A DNA stretch of 51,500 nucleotides from Clostridiales bacterium UBA1728. GTDB taxonomy: Bacteria > Bacillota > Clostridia > Oscillospirales > Oscillospiraceae. A program made the position numbers and the translations under genes. The first letter of the stretch is position 1. Every line of letters begins with the position of its first letter. Of this stretch, positions 6,516 to 15,065 are shown one piece after another. Below the pieces are notes generated by a model. That model searched no databases. It saw only the letters and a list, made by a program, of their open reading frames with translations, and was not told where the DNA came from. Where the stretch lies: the NCBI GenBank assembly GCA_002315975.1, contig DCIK01000008.1, positions 1 to 51,500 on the forward strand, in the 5' to 3' direction.

Positions 6516-8201
6516 TCAGCCGCCCAGGTCGGTGATGTTCACCGACTCATAGGTAACTTTCTTGCATACAAAGCCGATCTTGCCGCCATAAACATTCATA
6601 TAGTTAGCAAGGGGATTTTCACGGCTGTCGTTGCCGGACCAGCGGCCGTTATAGTTCCACAGCAGGAAGTAATCCTCTGCGGCGCCGTCACCGCCGTCCA
6701 CCTTAGAGGGCTCGCCGTCGCCCCAGGCAAAGAAGAAGGCATCTTCCTCGCCCTTGTCATTGACCCAGCTGCCCTCGGCATTGCGCTGGGCATTGAGCCA
6801 CACAAAGGTGAGACCCTGCTCCTCGCACTTGGCGGTAATGGTCTGGAACTCCTCGTAGGTGGTGGGCATGGCCAGCACACCGCCCATTTCCTCGCAGCGC
6901 ACCACAGCCTGCGACCAGCTGACATTTTCCTTGACGGCGATGTATTCCACCGTTCCCACCGGGGCAGCCGTGGGCTCAGGCGTGGGCTCCGCAGTGGGTT
7001 CCGCCGTGGGTTCAGGCTCGGTCTCAGCGCCGGGGTCGGTTTCTTCCGTCAGGTTCCCGCTGATGACCTTATCATCGGAGGGCTCCTTTACGGCAGCCAC
7101 AGGGGGCGTAGGCGTTACGCGAGCCTCCTCGTCCAGCGCCACGCAGCGGCGCAGCAGCAGCACGATGGCCACAATGGCAAAGCCCAGCGCCAGATATACC
7201 AGCACCTGAGGAAGTCGTCCGGCACTGCGGCGCACCTTCACCTTGGGGATTGTCTCCTCCTCGGGGCTCTCCTCCGGCGGTACATCGCTGAGGCTGCCCA
7301 CGAAGGGAGAGCTGACCTCAGTTTTCTTTTCCGTACGGCGGGCGCTGCGCTCCATCATGCCCGAGAGCACGCTGCTGATATCCTCCGAGCGAGGCTGCTC
7401 CTCTGTGCAGTCTTTGAGGGCGTTGCGCAGCTCCTCGGTATCGTTCCAGCGCTCCTCCGGCGTAAATGCCAGCGCACGCAGGATGATCTGAGACAGCTCC
7501 GGACCGGCAGAGGTCGGAGGGGGAAGCTCCTCCCGGTTCATGCGCCGCTGCAGAGCAGCCGCACGGATGTTGGGGGTAGCCTCCGCATCCACAGGCCAGA
7601 AGGGCATCAGGCCGTGGTTATAGACCGAATAGAGCACCAGACCGATGGAATACACATCGGCGCTGCCGCTGCGCTTGCCGTCCCAGAACAGCTCCGGGGA
7701 CATATACTCCAGCTCCTGGGGCGTGAATTCTCCCACGCCGTGCTCCAGGGGGCTGCCCAGCTTCACTTTGCCGTCCTGCACGGAGATATTATCGGGGCGC
7801 ACACCGCCGTGGAAGCCGTCACGGAGCGTGGCAGCCTGTACGGCCTCGCAGAGCTCGCAGGCCAGAGCAATGCCATCAAGCACAGGAGCAGTCTGCTCCA
7901 CCGCTGAGAACACTCTGGTGGCCTCATCGACATCCTCCACGCTCTCGCTCTCCTCTTCGGGCTCGACTGTGGGCTCTTCGGTGACTTCCTCCGTCTCCTC
8001 CTCAGCGCTCTCCTCTGCGGCTTTTTCCTCATCCTCGGCAGCAGGCTCTTCGGGAGCTTCCTCTGTGCTCTCTTCGTTTACGCTCTCCTGCACCGCTTCG
8101 ATCTCTTCCGCCGGGACAGAATCTTCCTTCAGCGTTTCGTTCTCGCCCTTGAGCTCTTCGCTTTCCCCGAGCTCTTCGGGAACCTTTTTTTCTTCATCCA
8201 T
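6516..8201 (-). CDS. Pseudokinase - membrane helix - C-type lectin domain protein
   Basis: A 561-residue protein starting at the ATG at 8201 (GAGGA eight bases upstream; a TTG six codons earlier is less likely). Residues 1-94 are extremely Glu-rich. Residues about 95-265 resemble the C-lobe of an eukaryotic-like Ser/Thr kinase (HGGVRPDNISV, YMSPELF, SADVYSIGLVLYSV) but the HRD Asp and the DFG motif are absent and no N-lobe ATP site is visible, so it is probably catalytically dead. One membrane helix lies at about 332-351, then a Pro/Glu/Thr-rich linker, then a C-type lectin-like domain (419-549) with WSQAVVRCEEMGG, FVWLNAQR, WGDGEPS and WNYNGRW. The lectin part should be outside. Ligand unknown. 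Confidence 0.82.
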   Translation of the reverse strand: MDEEKKVPEELGESEELKGENETLKEDSVPAEEIEAVQESVNEESTEEAPEEPAAEDEEKAAEESAEEETEEVTEEPTVEPEEESESVEDVDEATRVFSAVEQTAPVLDGIALACELCEAVQAATLRDGFHGGVRPDNISVQDGKVKLGSPLEHGVGEFTPQELEYMSPELFWDGKRSGSADVYSIGLVLYSVYNHGLMPFWPVDAEATPNIRAAALQRRMNREELPPPTSAGPELSQIILRALAFTPEERWNDTEELRNALKDCTEEQPRSEDISSVLSGMMERSARRTEKKTEVSSPFVGSLSDVPPEESPEEETIPKVKVRRSAGRLPQVLVYLALGFAIVAIVLLLRRCVALDEEARVTPTPPVAAVKEPSDDKVISGNLTEETDPGAETEPEPTAEPTAEPTPEPTAAPVGTVEYIAVKENVSWSQAVVRCEEMGGVLAMPTTYEEFQTITAKCEEQGLTFVWLNAQRNAEGSWVNDKGEEDAFFFAWGDGEPSKVDGGDGAAEDYFLLWNYNGRWSGNDSRENPLANYMNVYGGKIGFVCKKVTYESVNITDLGG

Positions 8202-8266
8202 ATGTATTTCCTCGCCCAAAGGGCTAATCGTAATGCCACTACTTCCACCGAGTTAATCTGCTCTTA

Positions 8267-8295
8267 TTTATACCATAGTTTCAATATTATGTCAA
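8267..8295 (-). promoter_or_regulatory. Promoter of the pseudokinase-lectin gene
   Basis: On the minus strand TTGACA (8295-8290) and TATAAA (8272-8267) with a 17-base spacer. The leader to the ATG at 8201 is about 60 nt. Confidence 0.75.
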
Positions 8296-8310
8296 TCGGA
8301 TAAATGTTTC

Positions 8311-8345
8311 CAAAATAAAACAGAGCGAGAACAAAGTCCCGCTCT
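8311..8345 (-). terminator. Terminator after the DUF378 gene
   Basis: On the minus strand AGAGCGGGA pairs with TTCTCGCTCT across a short loop and is followed by GTTTTATTTT. It lies 10 bases past the DUF378 stop codon. Confidence 0.8.
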
Positions 8346-8354
8346 GCCCGGGCA

Positions 8355-8567
8355 TTACGCTCCCTCGTCCGCCGCGTCTCTCGCGCGAAACAGCAGGGAG
8401 ATGCACCAGACGGAAGCCAGACCCACCAGCGTATACACAACTCTGCTGACCGTGGCGGTCTGTCCGCCAAAGAGCCACGCTACCAGATCAAAGCGGAACA
8501 GCCCTACACTGCCCCAGTTCAGCCCACCGATGACGGCAAGCACCAGGGCGATCCTGTCCATGACCAT
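8355..8567 (-). CDS. DUF378 family small membrane protein
   Basis: A 70-residue protein with two membrane helices (IALVLAVIGGLNWGSVGLF and VVYTLVGLASVWCISLLF). The LNWG motif and size match DUF378 (YuzA-like), a family of unknown function found in many Firmicutes. I start it at the ATG at 8567, eight bases after GGAAGGAG; a longer reading has no ribosome-binding site. It ends just before its own terminator and the promoter of the lectin gene, so it is probably monocistronic. Confidence 0.82.
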   Translation of the reverse strand: MVMDRIALVLAVIGGLNWGSVGLFRFDLVAWLFGGQTATVSRVVYTLVGLASVWCISLLFRARDAADEGA

Positions 8568-8720
8568 ACACAACGCTCCTTCCCGGGAAATTGCTCGGCT
8601 GCAAAAAGCACAAGCTGACGCTATTGTGTCCAAAGCGGAAAAAAATATACTCCCGCCGCCTTTCGCTTTATTTTGCGGAGGCTGCGGAGTATAGTCAGTT
8701 CACAGCTTTTCAATTTTGCG
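8568..8720. other. Non-coding gap between DUF378 and the fba terminator
   Basis: About 150 bases of AT-richer sequence. It should hold the DUF378 promoter on the minus strand, but I cannot name a convincing -35/-10 pair. No coding potential or tRNA was seen. Confidence 0.4.
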
Positions 8721-8760
8721 AGAAAACGGCCCGTCCCGATATTGGGACGAGCCGCTTTTT
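8721..8760 (-). terminator. Terminator after fba
   Basis: CGGCCCGTCCC (8727-8737) and GGGACGAGCCG (8744-8754) form a strong stem around GATATT. On the minus strand it is followed by TTTTC; on the plus strand by TTTTT, so it may work both ways. Confidence 0.85.
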
Positions 8761-8768
8761 CAATTTTT

Positions 8769-9704
8769 TCAGATTTTGTCGTTGCAGCCGAGAACATCAA
8801 TGATCTTGTGTTTGACCATGGCCTGAATATTGGCGCGGCCGGGCTTCAGGTATGCGCGGGGATCGAAGTCGGCAGGATGCTCCACCATATACTGACGGAT
8901 GGAAGCGGTCATGGCCAGACGCAGGTCAGAGTCGATATTGATCTTGCAGACGGCCATAGACGCGGCCTGACGGAGCTGATCCTCAGGCACACCGATGGCG
9001 CCGGGCATATTGCCGCCGAACCTGTTCACCAGCTCCACGAACTCCTGAGGCACGGAGGAGGCGCCATGAAGAACAATGGGGAAGCCGGGCAGACGGCGGG
9101 ACACCTCTTCGAGAATATCGAAACGGAGCTGGGGCTTGGTGCCGGGCTTGAACTTGTAGGCTCCGTGGCTGGTGCCGATGGCGATGGCCAGAGAATCGCA
9201 GCCGCTGCGGGTGACGAATTCCTCCACATCCTCGGGGCGGGTGTAGGAGCTGTCCTCGGCCTTGACCTGAACCTCGTCCTCCACACCGGCAAGGGTGCCC
9301 AGCTCGGCCTCCACGGTGACGTTGTACTTGTGGGCGTAGTCCACCACTTCCTTGGTGATGGCGATATTCTCCTCCAGGCTCTTGGAGGAGGCGTCGATCA
9401 TCACGGAGGTGAAGCCGCCGTCAATGCAGCTCTTGCAGAGCTCAAAGCTGTCGCCATGATCCAGATGGAGGGCGATGGGCAGGCCGGTCTCGATGACGGC
9501 GGCCTCCACCAGCTTCATCAGGTAGGTGTGGTTGGCATAGCTGCGGGCACCCTTGCTGACCTGCAGGATCAGGGGCGCGTTGCACTCCCTGGCAGCCTCG
9601 GTAATGCCCTGGACGATCTCCATATTGTTTACATTGAAGGCACCGATGGCGTAGCCACCCTTGTAGGCCTTTTCGAACATCTCACGGGTATTGACAAGCG
9701 GCAT
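8769..9704 (-). CDS. fba: Class II fructose-1,6-bisphosphate aldolase
   Basis: A 311-residue zinc aldolase that cleaves fructose-1,6-bisphosphate to DHAP and glyceraldehyde-3-phosphate in glycolysis. Visible signatures: ALHLDHGDS (catalytic Asp and zinc His), AELGTLAGVEDEV, AIGTSHGAYKF (zinc His) and VLHGASSVP (zinc His and phosphate loop), then KINIDSDLR. AGGAGGT is well placed before the ATG at 9704. It has its own promoter and terminator. Length and motifs fit the short FbaA/GatY type of Firmicutes; tagatose-bisphosphate aldolase is the main alternative, less likely for a solo gene. Confidence 0.95.
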   Translation of the reverse strand: MPLVNTREMFEKAYKGGYAIGAFNVNNMEIVQGITEAARECNAPLILQVSKGARSYANHTYLMKLVEAAVIETGLPIALHLDHGDSFELCKSCIDGGFTSVMIDASSKSLEENIAITKEVVDYAHKYNVTVEAELGTLAGVEDEVQVKAEDSSYTRPEDVEEFVTRSGCDSLAIAIGTSHGAYKFKPGTKPQLRFDILEEVSRRLPGFPIVLHGASSVPQEFVELVNRFGGNMPGAIGVPEDQLRQAASMAVCKINIDSDLRLAMTASIRQYMVEHPADFDPRAYLKPGRANIQAMVKHKIIDVLGCNDKI

Positions 9705-9738
9705 AATGGAATACCTCCTAAAATTTTCTGATAGTAGT

Positions 9739-9766
9739 ATGATACCACAAAGCAGAAAAAAAGCAA
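9739..9766 (-). promoter_or_regulatory. Promoter of fba
   Basis: Minus-strand TTGCTT (9766-9761) and TATCAT (9744-9739), 16-base spacer, with TGG before the -10 (extended -10). The -35 overlaps the right arm of the upstream terminator. Confidence 0.65.
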
Positions 9767-9795
9767 CGGCCTTTTCACAAAGCCGCTGCTTTTTT
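9756..9795 (-). terminator. Terminator after the LysM gene
   Basis: AGCAACGGC (9762-9770) and GCCGCTGCT (9782-9790) pair with one wobble. On the minus strand a seven-T run follows. A T-run also follows on the plus strand. Confidence 0.85.
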
Positions 9796-9843
9796 ATGCG
9801 CCCTCATACTTCTCGCTTATAAACGAAGTATCTAAGTGAAGTC

Positions 9844-10062
9844 TCAGCCCAGAGGGATGCAGATGATCTGACCGGGGACATACCATTCCTGATCCCGGTT
9901 GTGGTTAAAGCTCATGATGGTGTCTACATCGGTGCGGTAGCGCTCGGCGAGGAGCTCCAGAGTCTCGCCCTCGCGGATGGAGCAGCGCAGATAGCCGCCG
10001 GGGGTGCTGCCGCCGGCATAGATCTCCATGACGTATTCTTCCTTCTTGTTTTCGTTAGCCAT
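9844..10062 (-). CDS. Small LysM-domain protein
   Basis: A 72-residue protein made almost entirely of one LysM module: CSIREGETLELLAERYRTDVDTIMSFNH, then VPGQIICIPL. LysM binds N-acetylglucosamine-containing glycans such as peptidoglycan. There is no signal peptide, so either it is cytosolic (some LysM proteins act in spore or envelope assembly) or it leaves by another route. It is the last gene of a minus-strand operon with the PAP2 phosphatase, 13 bases upstream. Confidence 0.85.
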   Translation of the reverse strand: MANENKKEEYVMEIYAGGSTPGGYLRCSIREGETLELLAERYRTDVDTIMSFNHNRDQEWYVPGQIICIPLG

Positions 10063-10075
10063 TGTGCACGCTCCT

Positions 10076-10735
10076 TTATTTTTTCAGATGCTTTCCGTTC
10101 CCCCCCAGATTCTTCAGGAAAGGAATGTAGCTGATCATATCAATCTGGTAGTACTTCCGGGGGATGAACTGTGTGAGATAGTAGCCGCCCACGCCGCCGA
10201 TGCTGCCCACGATGGCACCGGCAATCACATCGGTGCAGTAGTGGACAGAGAGGTAAATGCGGCTGATACCCATGAGGATACCGAAGAAAATCAGAGGCCA
10301 GTATTTCCTCTTATCGTAGAGGATGGCCGCCAGAGCAAAGGCAAAGGCCGCGGTGGTATGGCCGGAGGGGAAGCAGTAGTCGCTGTGGGTGTGCCTGCCC
10401 AGCAGAATCCAATACTCCTGATAGACGCTGCCGTCCCAGGTATAGGGGCGGGGTCGGTGCGCCAGAGGCTTGAACACGGCGTTGGTCATCAATGCGCCCA
10501 GGCCAAGACCCAGCAGCATACAGGTGCCCAGCTTACGGGTTTTGGGATAAAGGATCAGGCAGACAGAAAAGCCAATGAGAAAGATACCGCCCTTACCCAG
10601 CAGAGACACCAGATTCATCAGCGGGGTAAAAAGCCAGGGGGCGAGCTCATAGAGCTTGTGGACGCCGATGGCGGCGCCCTCGTCAAAGGAGGCAAAGCTG
10701 GTATTGAGCCAGGTGGCCAGTGCAGTCAGTTCCAT
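10076..10735 (-). CDS. PAP2-family membrane phosphatase
   Basis: A 219-residue protein with about five or six membrane helices. The three PAP2 motifs are present in order: KPLAHRPRP, then FPSGHTTAAFAFA, then SRIYLSVHYCTDVIAGAIVG. The His residues of motifs 2 and 3 form the phosphatase active site. Likely substrates are undecaprenyl pyrophosphate (UppP/BcrC role) or phosphatidylglycerol phosphate; sequence alone does not decide. It lies 9 bases after the Cys-rich gene stop. Confidence 0.92.
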   Translation of the reverse strand: MELTALATWLNTSFASFDEGAAIGVHKLYELAPWLFTPLMNLVSLLGKGGIFLIGFSVCLILYPKTRKLGTCMLLGLGLGALMTNAVFKPLAHRPRPYTWDGSVYQEYWILLGRHTHSDYCFPSGHTTAAFAFALAAILYDKRKYWPLIFFGILMGISRIYLSVHYCTDVIAGAIVGSIGGVGGYYLTQFIPRKYYQIDMISYIPFLKNLGGNGKHLKK

Positions 10736-10744
10736 TTGCAGAAA

Positions 10745-11050
10745 TTAACCTTTCTTATTTTCTTTCTCTTCGGCGGCTTCCTCGGGATGCGCTGCGTCCC
10801 ATGCGGCGGTAATGCGGCGGTTTTCCTCCAGCAGACGGCGCTGAATGAACTCCCAGCTGCTCTCATCGTGGATTTTCAGACAGGCGGAGCAGTCCTTGAT
10901 GCCCTTTTTGGTAAAGCTGCAATCCCCGCCGCAGTCGGGCAGGAAGTACAGGGGGCAGTAGCAAAACAGGCAGTTCAGCTCCCCTTCCATCTCGTGGCAG
11001 GGGTAGTAGCGGCAGGCCTTGTTGGCGAAAAAGCGATGGGAATCGTTCAT
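10745..11050 (-). CDS. Cysteine-rich small domain protein
   Basis: A 101-residue protein matching the Cys_rich_small domain (PF04071): FFANKACRYYPCHE, NCLFCYCPLYFLPDCGGDCSFTKKGIKDCSACLKIH. The eight or more Cys probably bind metal or an Fe-S cluster. In other bacteria this domain is found near, or fused to, cobalamin biosynthesis proteins, but no such gene is nearby. It sits 12 bases after a branched-chain amino-acid binding protein and precedes PAP2. Confidence 0.85.
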   Translation of the reverse strand: MNDSHRFFANKACRYYPCHEMEGELNCLFCYCPLYFLPDCGGDCSFTKKGIKDCSACLKIHDESSWEFIQRRLLEENRRITAAWDAAHPEEAAEEKENKKG

Positions 11051-11062
11051 GGTATTCTCCTT

Positions 11063-12259
11063 TCAGCGGGATGCCTGAAGCTTGGAATAACGGAGCTTGC
11101 CGGTGTTGGGGTCAACAGTGCGGATGAAAAGGCCGGTGCGGATGGCATCGCCGTTGAGATCAAAGCTGAAATCGCCGGTGATACCGTTGAGGGATACGGA
11201 GCTGACAGCAGCGCCGATCTCCTCGGGCTCGGTGGAGTTGGCGGCTTCGATGGCGTTGATGGCCACCATGTAGGCGTCATAGGCCAGAGCCGTGGCGGGG
11301 TTAATGTCGGTGGTTCCGCCGTTGGCCTCGATGCGGCGGGGATCGCTCTCCAGCCAGTCCCGGTAACCCTGCGCAAAGGCGGCGCAGGCATCGTTTCTGT
11401 CCTCGGCAAAGATGCAGGCGCAGGCCACGTCCATGTAGGTGCCCGCTGTGGCATCGCCTATGGTGGAGCAGTCCCAGTTATCATCGCCCAGCACGGAGAA
11501 GCGCACCTGAGAGGCCGCGCACTCGCCGATGAGTTGGGCGCCCTTCTTGATTGGGATGGGCGAGAACATCACATCTGCGCTGAAGTTTACCGCGCCGAAG
11601 AGGTAGTCGGCGAAGCTATTGAGGTTGGTGGTATAGGTGTTATAGAGGATGGTGGTGACGGTGGTGATCACTTTGCCGCCGAGGCGCTGAAACTCCTCAA
11701 GGAAATAATCGCACATATCCCGGTCATAGTCCCGGTCGCTCTGGGCCAGACAGTAAGCTGTGCGTGCGCCGTACTCGTAGGCGTAGTCGGCCAGCAGCTT
11801 ACCCTGATAGCTCTCGAGGTAGCAGATACGGTAATAGTTGGAGTTATTGACGGTCACCGAGGGATAGTCGCAGGTGATGCCGATGCCGGAGATGCCCTTC
11901 TCCCGCAGGATGGGCGCCACCACATTGCACTCGGTGGAGCCGTAGGGACCCAGCAGCAGAGCAATGCCCTCCTCCACCAGCGCGTTGGCCTGCTTGACCG
12001 TGCCGACGATGGTGCTGTCGGTATCCTTTTCCACCAGCTCGATCACATAGCTCTCGCCGGCGATGACGGCCTCCTGACGGACGGTGCGGGCATATTCCAC
12101 GCCCAGCCGCTCATAGTTGCCCTGCTGGGCATACTCGCCGCTGAGAGGCTCTAAGAGGCCCAGCTTGAGGGTATGTACCTGCACCTCCTGCTTTCCGCAG
12201 CCGGCAAGAAGGGAGAGAAGCAGGACAAGGGATAAAATGAAGGAAAGTCTGCGTTTCAT
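11063..12259 (-). CDS. Branched-chain amino-acid-type ABC substrate-binding lipoprotein (second copy)
   Basis: A 398-residue periplasmic-binding-fold type I protein with a lipoprotein signal (LLLSLLAGC, Cys at about residue 21). It shows the Peripla_BP_6 layout (KLGLLEPLSGEYAQQG, LLGPYGSTECNVVAPI, ALAYDAYMVAINAIEAA). It is related to, but clearly diverged from, the binding protein at 16095-17270. It lies beyond the terminator of the liv operon and has its own promoter, so it probably offers the same permease a different ligand or responds to a different signal. GGAGG stands seven bases before the ATG. Confidence 0.9.
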   Translation of the reverse strand: MKRRLSFILSLVLLLSLLAGCGKQEVQVHTLKLGLLEPLSGEYAQQGNYERLGVEYARTVRQEAVIAGESYVIELVEKDTDSTIVGTVKQANALVEEGIALLLGPYGSTECNVVAPILREKGISGIGITCDYPSVTVNNSNYYRICYLESYQGKLLADYAYEYGARTAYCLAQSDRDYDRDMCDYFLEEFQRLGGKVITTVTTILYNTYTTNLNSFADYLFGAVNFSADVMFSPIPIKKGAQLIGECAASQVRFSVLGDDNWDCSTIGDATAGTYMDVACACIFAEDRNDACAAFAQGYRDWLESDPRRIEANGGTTDINPATALAYDAYMVAINAIEAANSTEPEEIGAAVSSVSLNGITGDFSFDLNGDAIRTGLFIRTVDPNTGKLRYSKLQASR

Positions 12260-12289
12260 GGTTCAGCCTCCGAGGTGATAGCTCTCTTT

Positions 12290-12318
12290 ATTATACAGGC
12301 TTTCACCCCGTTTGACAA
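12290..12318 (-). promoter_or_regulatory. Promoter of the second binding-protein operon
   Basis: Minus-strand TTGTCA (12318-12313) and TATAAT (12295-12290) with a 17-base spacer, directly downstream of the livF terminator. Confidence 0.8.
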
Positions 12319-12331
12319 TGACAAAATGATG

Positions 12332-12366
12332 AAAAAACCCGGAAGTCCGAAGACTTCCGGGAAAAA
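12332..12366 (-). terminator. Terminator of the liv operon
   Basis: A perfect 10-base stem (12338-12347 with 12352-12361) closed by a CGAA tetraloop; on the minus strand it is followed by six T residues. It separates livF from the second binding-protein operon. Confidence 0.93.
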
Positions 12367-12372
12367 CTCTCT

Positions 12373-13079
<707 letters not shown>

Positions 13080-13083
<4 letters not shown>

Positions 13084-13925
13084 TCTTCAGCCACCCCCAG
13101 ATAAGCGTCAATGACCCGCTGATTGTTCTTGATCTCTGCGGGCGTTCCACCGGCAATGAGCTTGCCGAAGTCGATAACATAGATTTTATCGCAGAAGCGC
13201 ATGACCAGGTCCATATGGTGCTCGATCATGAAGATGGTCAGGTTGTGCTTCTTCTGAATTTCCACGATGAACTCGCCCAGCTCCAGGGTCTCCTGAGGGT
13301 TCATGCCGGCTGCGGGCTCGTCCAGCAGCAGCAGCTTGGGATCGGTGGCCAGAGCGCGGGCGATCTCCAGCCGGCGCTGGAGGCCGTAGGGCAGGGAAAC
13401 GGCCAGATCGTCCTTATACTGGGCCAGATTCTGCTCTTCCAGCAGCTCCATGGTCTCCTGCCGCATACGCTTCTCTTCGGCCCTGTCCAGACGGAAGGTG
13501 GCGGTGAAAACATTCTGCCTGTTGCGCATATGCTTGGCGGTGAGAACGTTGTCGAAGACGCTCATGCTCTTCCAGAGGCGGATATTCTGGAAGGTACGGG
13601 CAATGCCCAGCCTGGTGATCTCATCGGGCGTGGGGTCAATAATCTCCTTGTCGAGATACTTCTCGCTGTTGGAGCCCTTGTAATCGCGCTTCATCTTGCC
13701 CGTGGGATGGCCGGAGACAACCAGCTTATCATCAAAGCTGATGAGGCCGTTGGTGGGCTGATACACACCGGTGATGCAGTTGAAGGCGGTGGTCTTGCCG
13801 GCACCGTTGGGGCCGATGAGCGCCACGATCTTGCCGGTTTCCACCTCCAGAGAGAGGCTGTCCACGGCGACCACGCCGCCGAACTGCATGGTCACATTCT
13901 CTAAGCGCAGTAAAGCTTCACTCAT
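13080..13925 (-). CDS. livG: Branched-chain amino-acid ABC transporter ATPase LivG
   Basis: A 281-residue ATPase with Walker A GPNGAGKTT, signature SLPYGLQRRLEIARAL and Walker B LLLLDEPAAGMNP; the last motif is characteristic of LivG. An insert of about 30 charged residues follows the first strand pair (near residues 70-105), slightly longer than in E. coli LivG. It partners LivF. The ATG overlaps the livM stop by four bases, so the three genes are translationally coupled. Confidence 0.95.
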
Positions 13926-15049
13926 GCCTTTTCGCCTCCCTTAGCCTTTTTTTCGCTTTTCTTTCCGGCAATGAACTGCCGGACATTTTTCGCGGTCAGC
14001 TCCTTGTCGCCCATGAGACCCTTGCGGAAGAAGAGGACGATGACCATGATGATCAGGGAGAACACAACCTTACGGAAGCCGCTGCGGAAGATGTTCAGAC
14101 CCGCGATGTTGTTGCTGCTTTCGTCCAGGAAGCGGAGCCACCACTCGTTGCAGGCGATGAAGAGGAAGGAGCCGATGCAGGAGCCGGAGATGGAGCCGAT
14201 GCCGCCGATGACCACGATGAGGAGAATCTCATAGGTCATGGCCGTTTTGAAGGTGGCGGCCTTGACGGTGAACTGGTACATGGCCAGCAGAGCACCGGAG
14301 ATGCCGGCAAAGAAGGAGGAGATAATAAAGCTCATTTCCTTGTGCTTGAAGAGGTTGATGCCCATGGCCTCGGCAGCAATCTCATCATCACGGATGGCCT
14401 TGAAGGCGCGGCCAAAGGAGGAGTTGATGAGCAGCAGCACAATGGCGATGCAGATGCCGGAGAGGAGCATAACGAAGAAGGTGGGCGGAATGGCGATTTT
14501 GGTGAAGGGGATGTAGATGTGGTTCAGGTCGGTGAAGCCGGAGAGAATGTTGGCGCCGTTGGTGACGGGGCCCAGAGCCTCCCACTGGAACACAGCACGG
14601 ATGATCTCGGCAAAGCCCAGCGTGGCGATGGCCAGATAGTCGCTCTTAAGGCGCAGTACAGGGATACCGATGAGGGCTGCAAAGACTGCGGCGATAACGC
14701 CCGCCAGCAGCAGGGAGGGCAGGAAGCCCATATCAAAGTGGATGGCGCACTCGTAGTACTTGTACACGCTGGTGCCCAGCTTCAGCTCGGTGGGCATATT
14801 GAGAATAGCGTAGGTATAGGCACCCAGCAGCATGAAGCCCGCCTGACCCAGAGAGAAGAGGCCCGTAAAGCCGTTGAGCAGGTTCATGGACACGGCGGCC
14901 AGAGAGTAGACCGCGCTCTTCTTGAGAATGGAGAAGAGGATGTGGGTGGCAGGGACAACTGCCTCTAATATGAGGATCAGCACATAGAACGCGCCGATGC
15001 AGCAGGCGGCAATGATGGCATCCCGCTTTTCTTCCTTGGTTTTCGTCAT
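13922..15049 (-). CDS. livM: Branched-chain amino-acid ABC transporter permease LivM
   Basis: A 375-residue inner-membrane permease with about 9-10 helices. The recognisable BPD_transp_2 stretch runs through LNGFTGLFSLGQAGFMLLGAY and SDYLAIATLGFAEIIR, and the cytoplasmic coupling loop is SSFGRAFKAIRDDEIAAEAMGIN. The C terminus is Lys-rich. It forms the channel with LivH. The start at 15049 lies 16 bases after the livH stop. Confidence 0.94.
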   Translation of the reverse strand: MTKTKEEKRDAIIAACCIGAFYVLILILEAVVPATHILFSILKKSAVYSLAAVSMNLLNGFTGLFSLGQAGFMLLGAYTYAILNMPTELKLGTSVYKYYECAIHFDMGFLPSLLLAGVIAAVFAALIGIPVLRLKSDYLAIATLGFAEIIRAVFQWEALGPVTNGANILSGFTDLNHIYIPFTKIAIPPTFFVMLLSGICIAIVLLLINSSFGRAFKAIRDDEIAAEAMGINLFKHKEMSFIISSFFAGISGALLAMYQFTVKAATFKTAMTYEILLIVVIGGIGSISGSCIGSFLFIACNEWWLRFLDESSNNIAGLNIFRSGFRKVVFSLIIMVIVLFFRKGLMGDKELTAKNVRQFIAGKKSEKKAKGGEKA

Positions 15050-15065
15050 GACTGCGATCCTCCTT

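Noticed and set aside
6859..7000. Possibility that the C-type lectin domain is a variable protein of a diversity-generating retroelement
   Set aside because: No reverse transcriptase, template repeat or near-identical copy of the lectin 3' end was found in the window, and the codons around WNYNGRW are not enriched for AAY as in variable regions.
6447..7907. Long plus-strand open frame opposite the pseudokinase-lectin gene
   Set aside because: It is the antisense shadow of a GC-rich coding gene; it has a His/Gly/Arg-rich composition without motifs.
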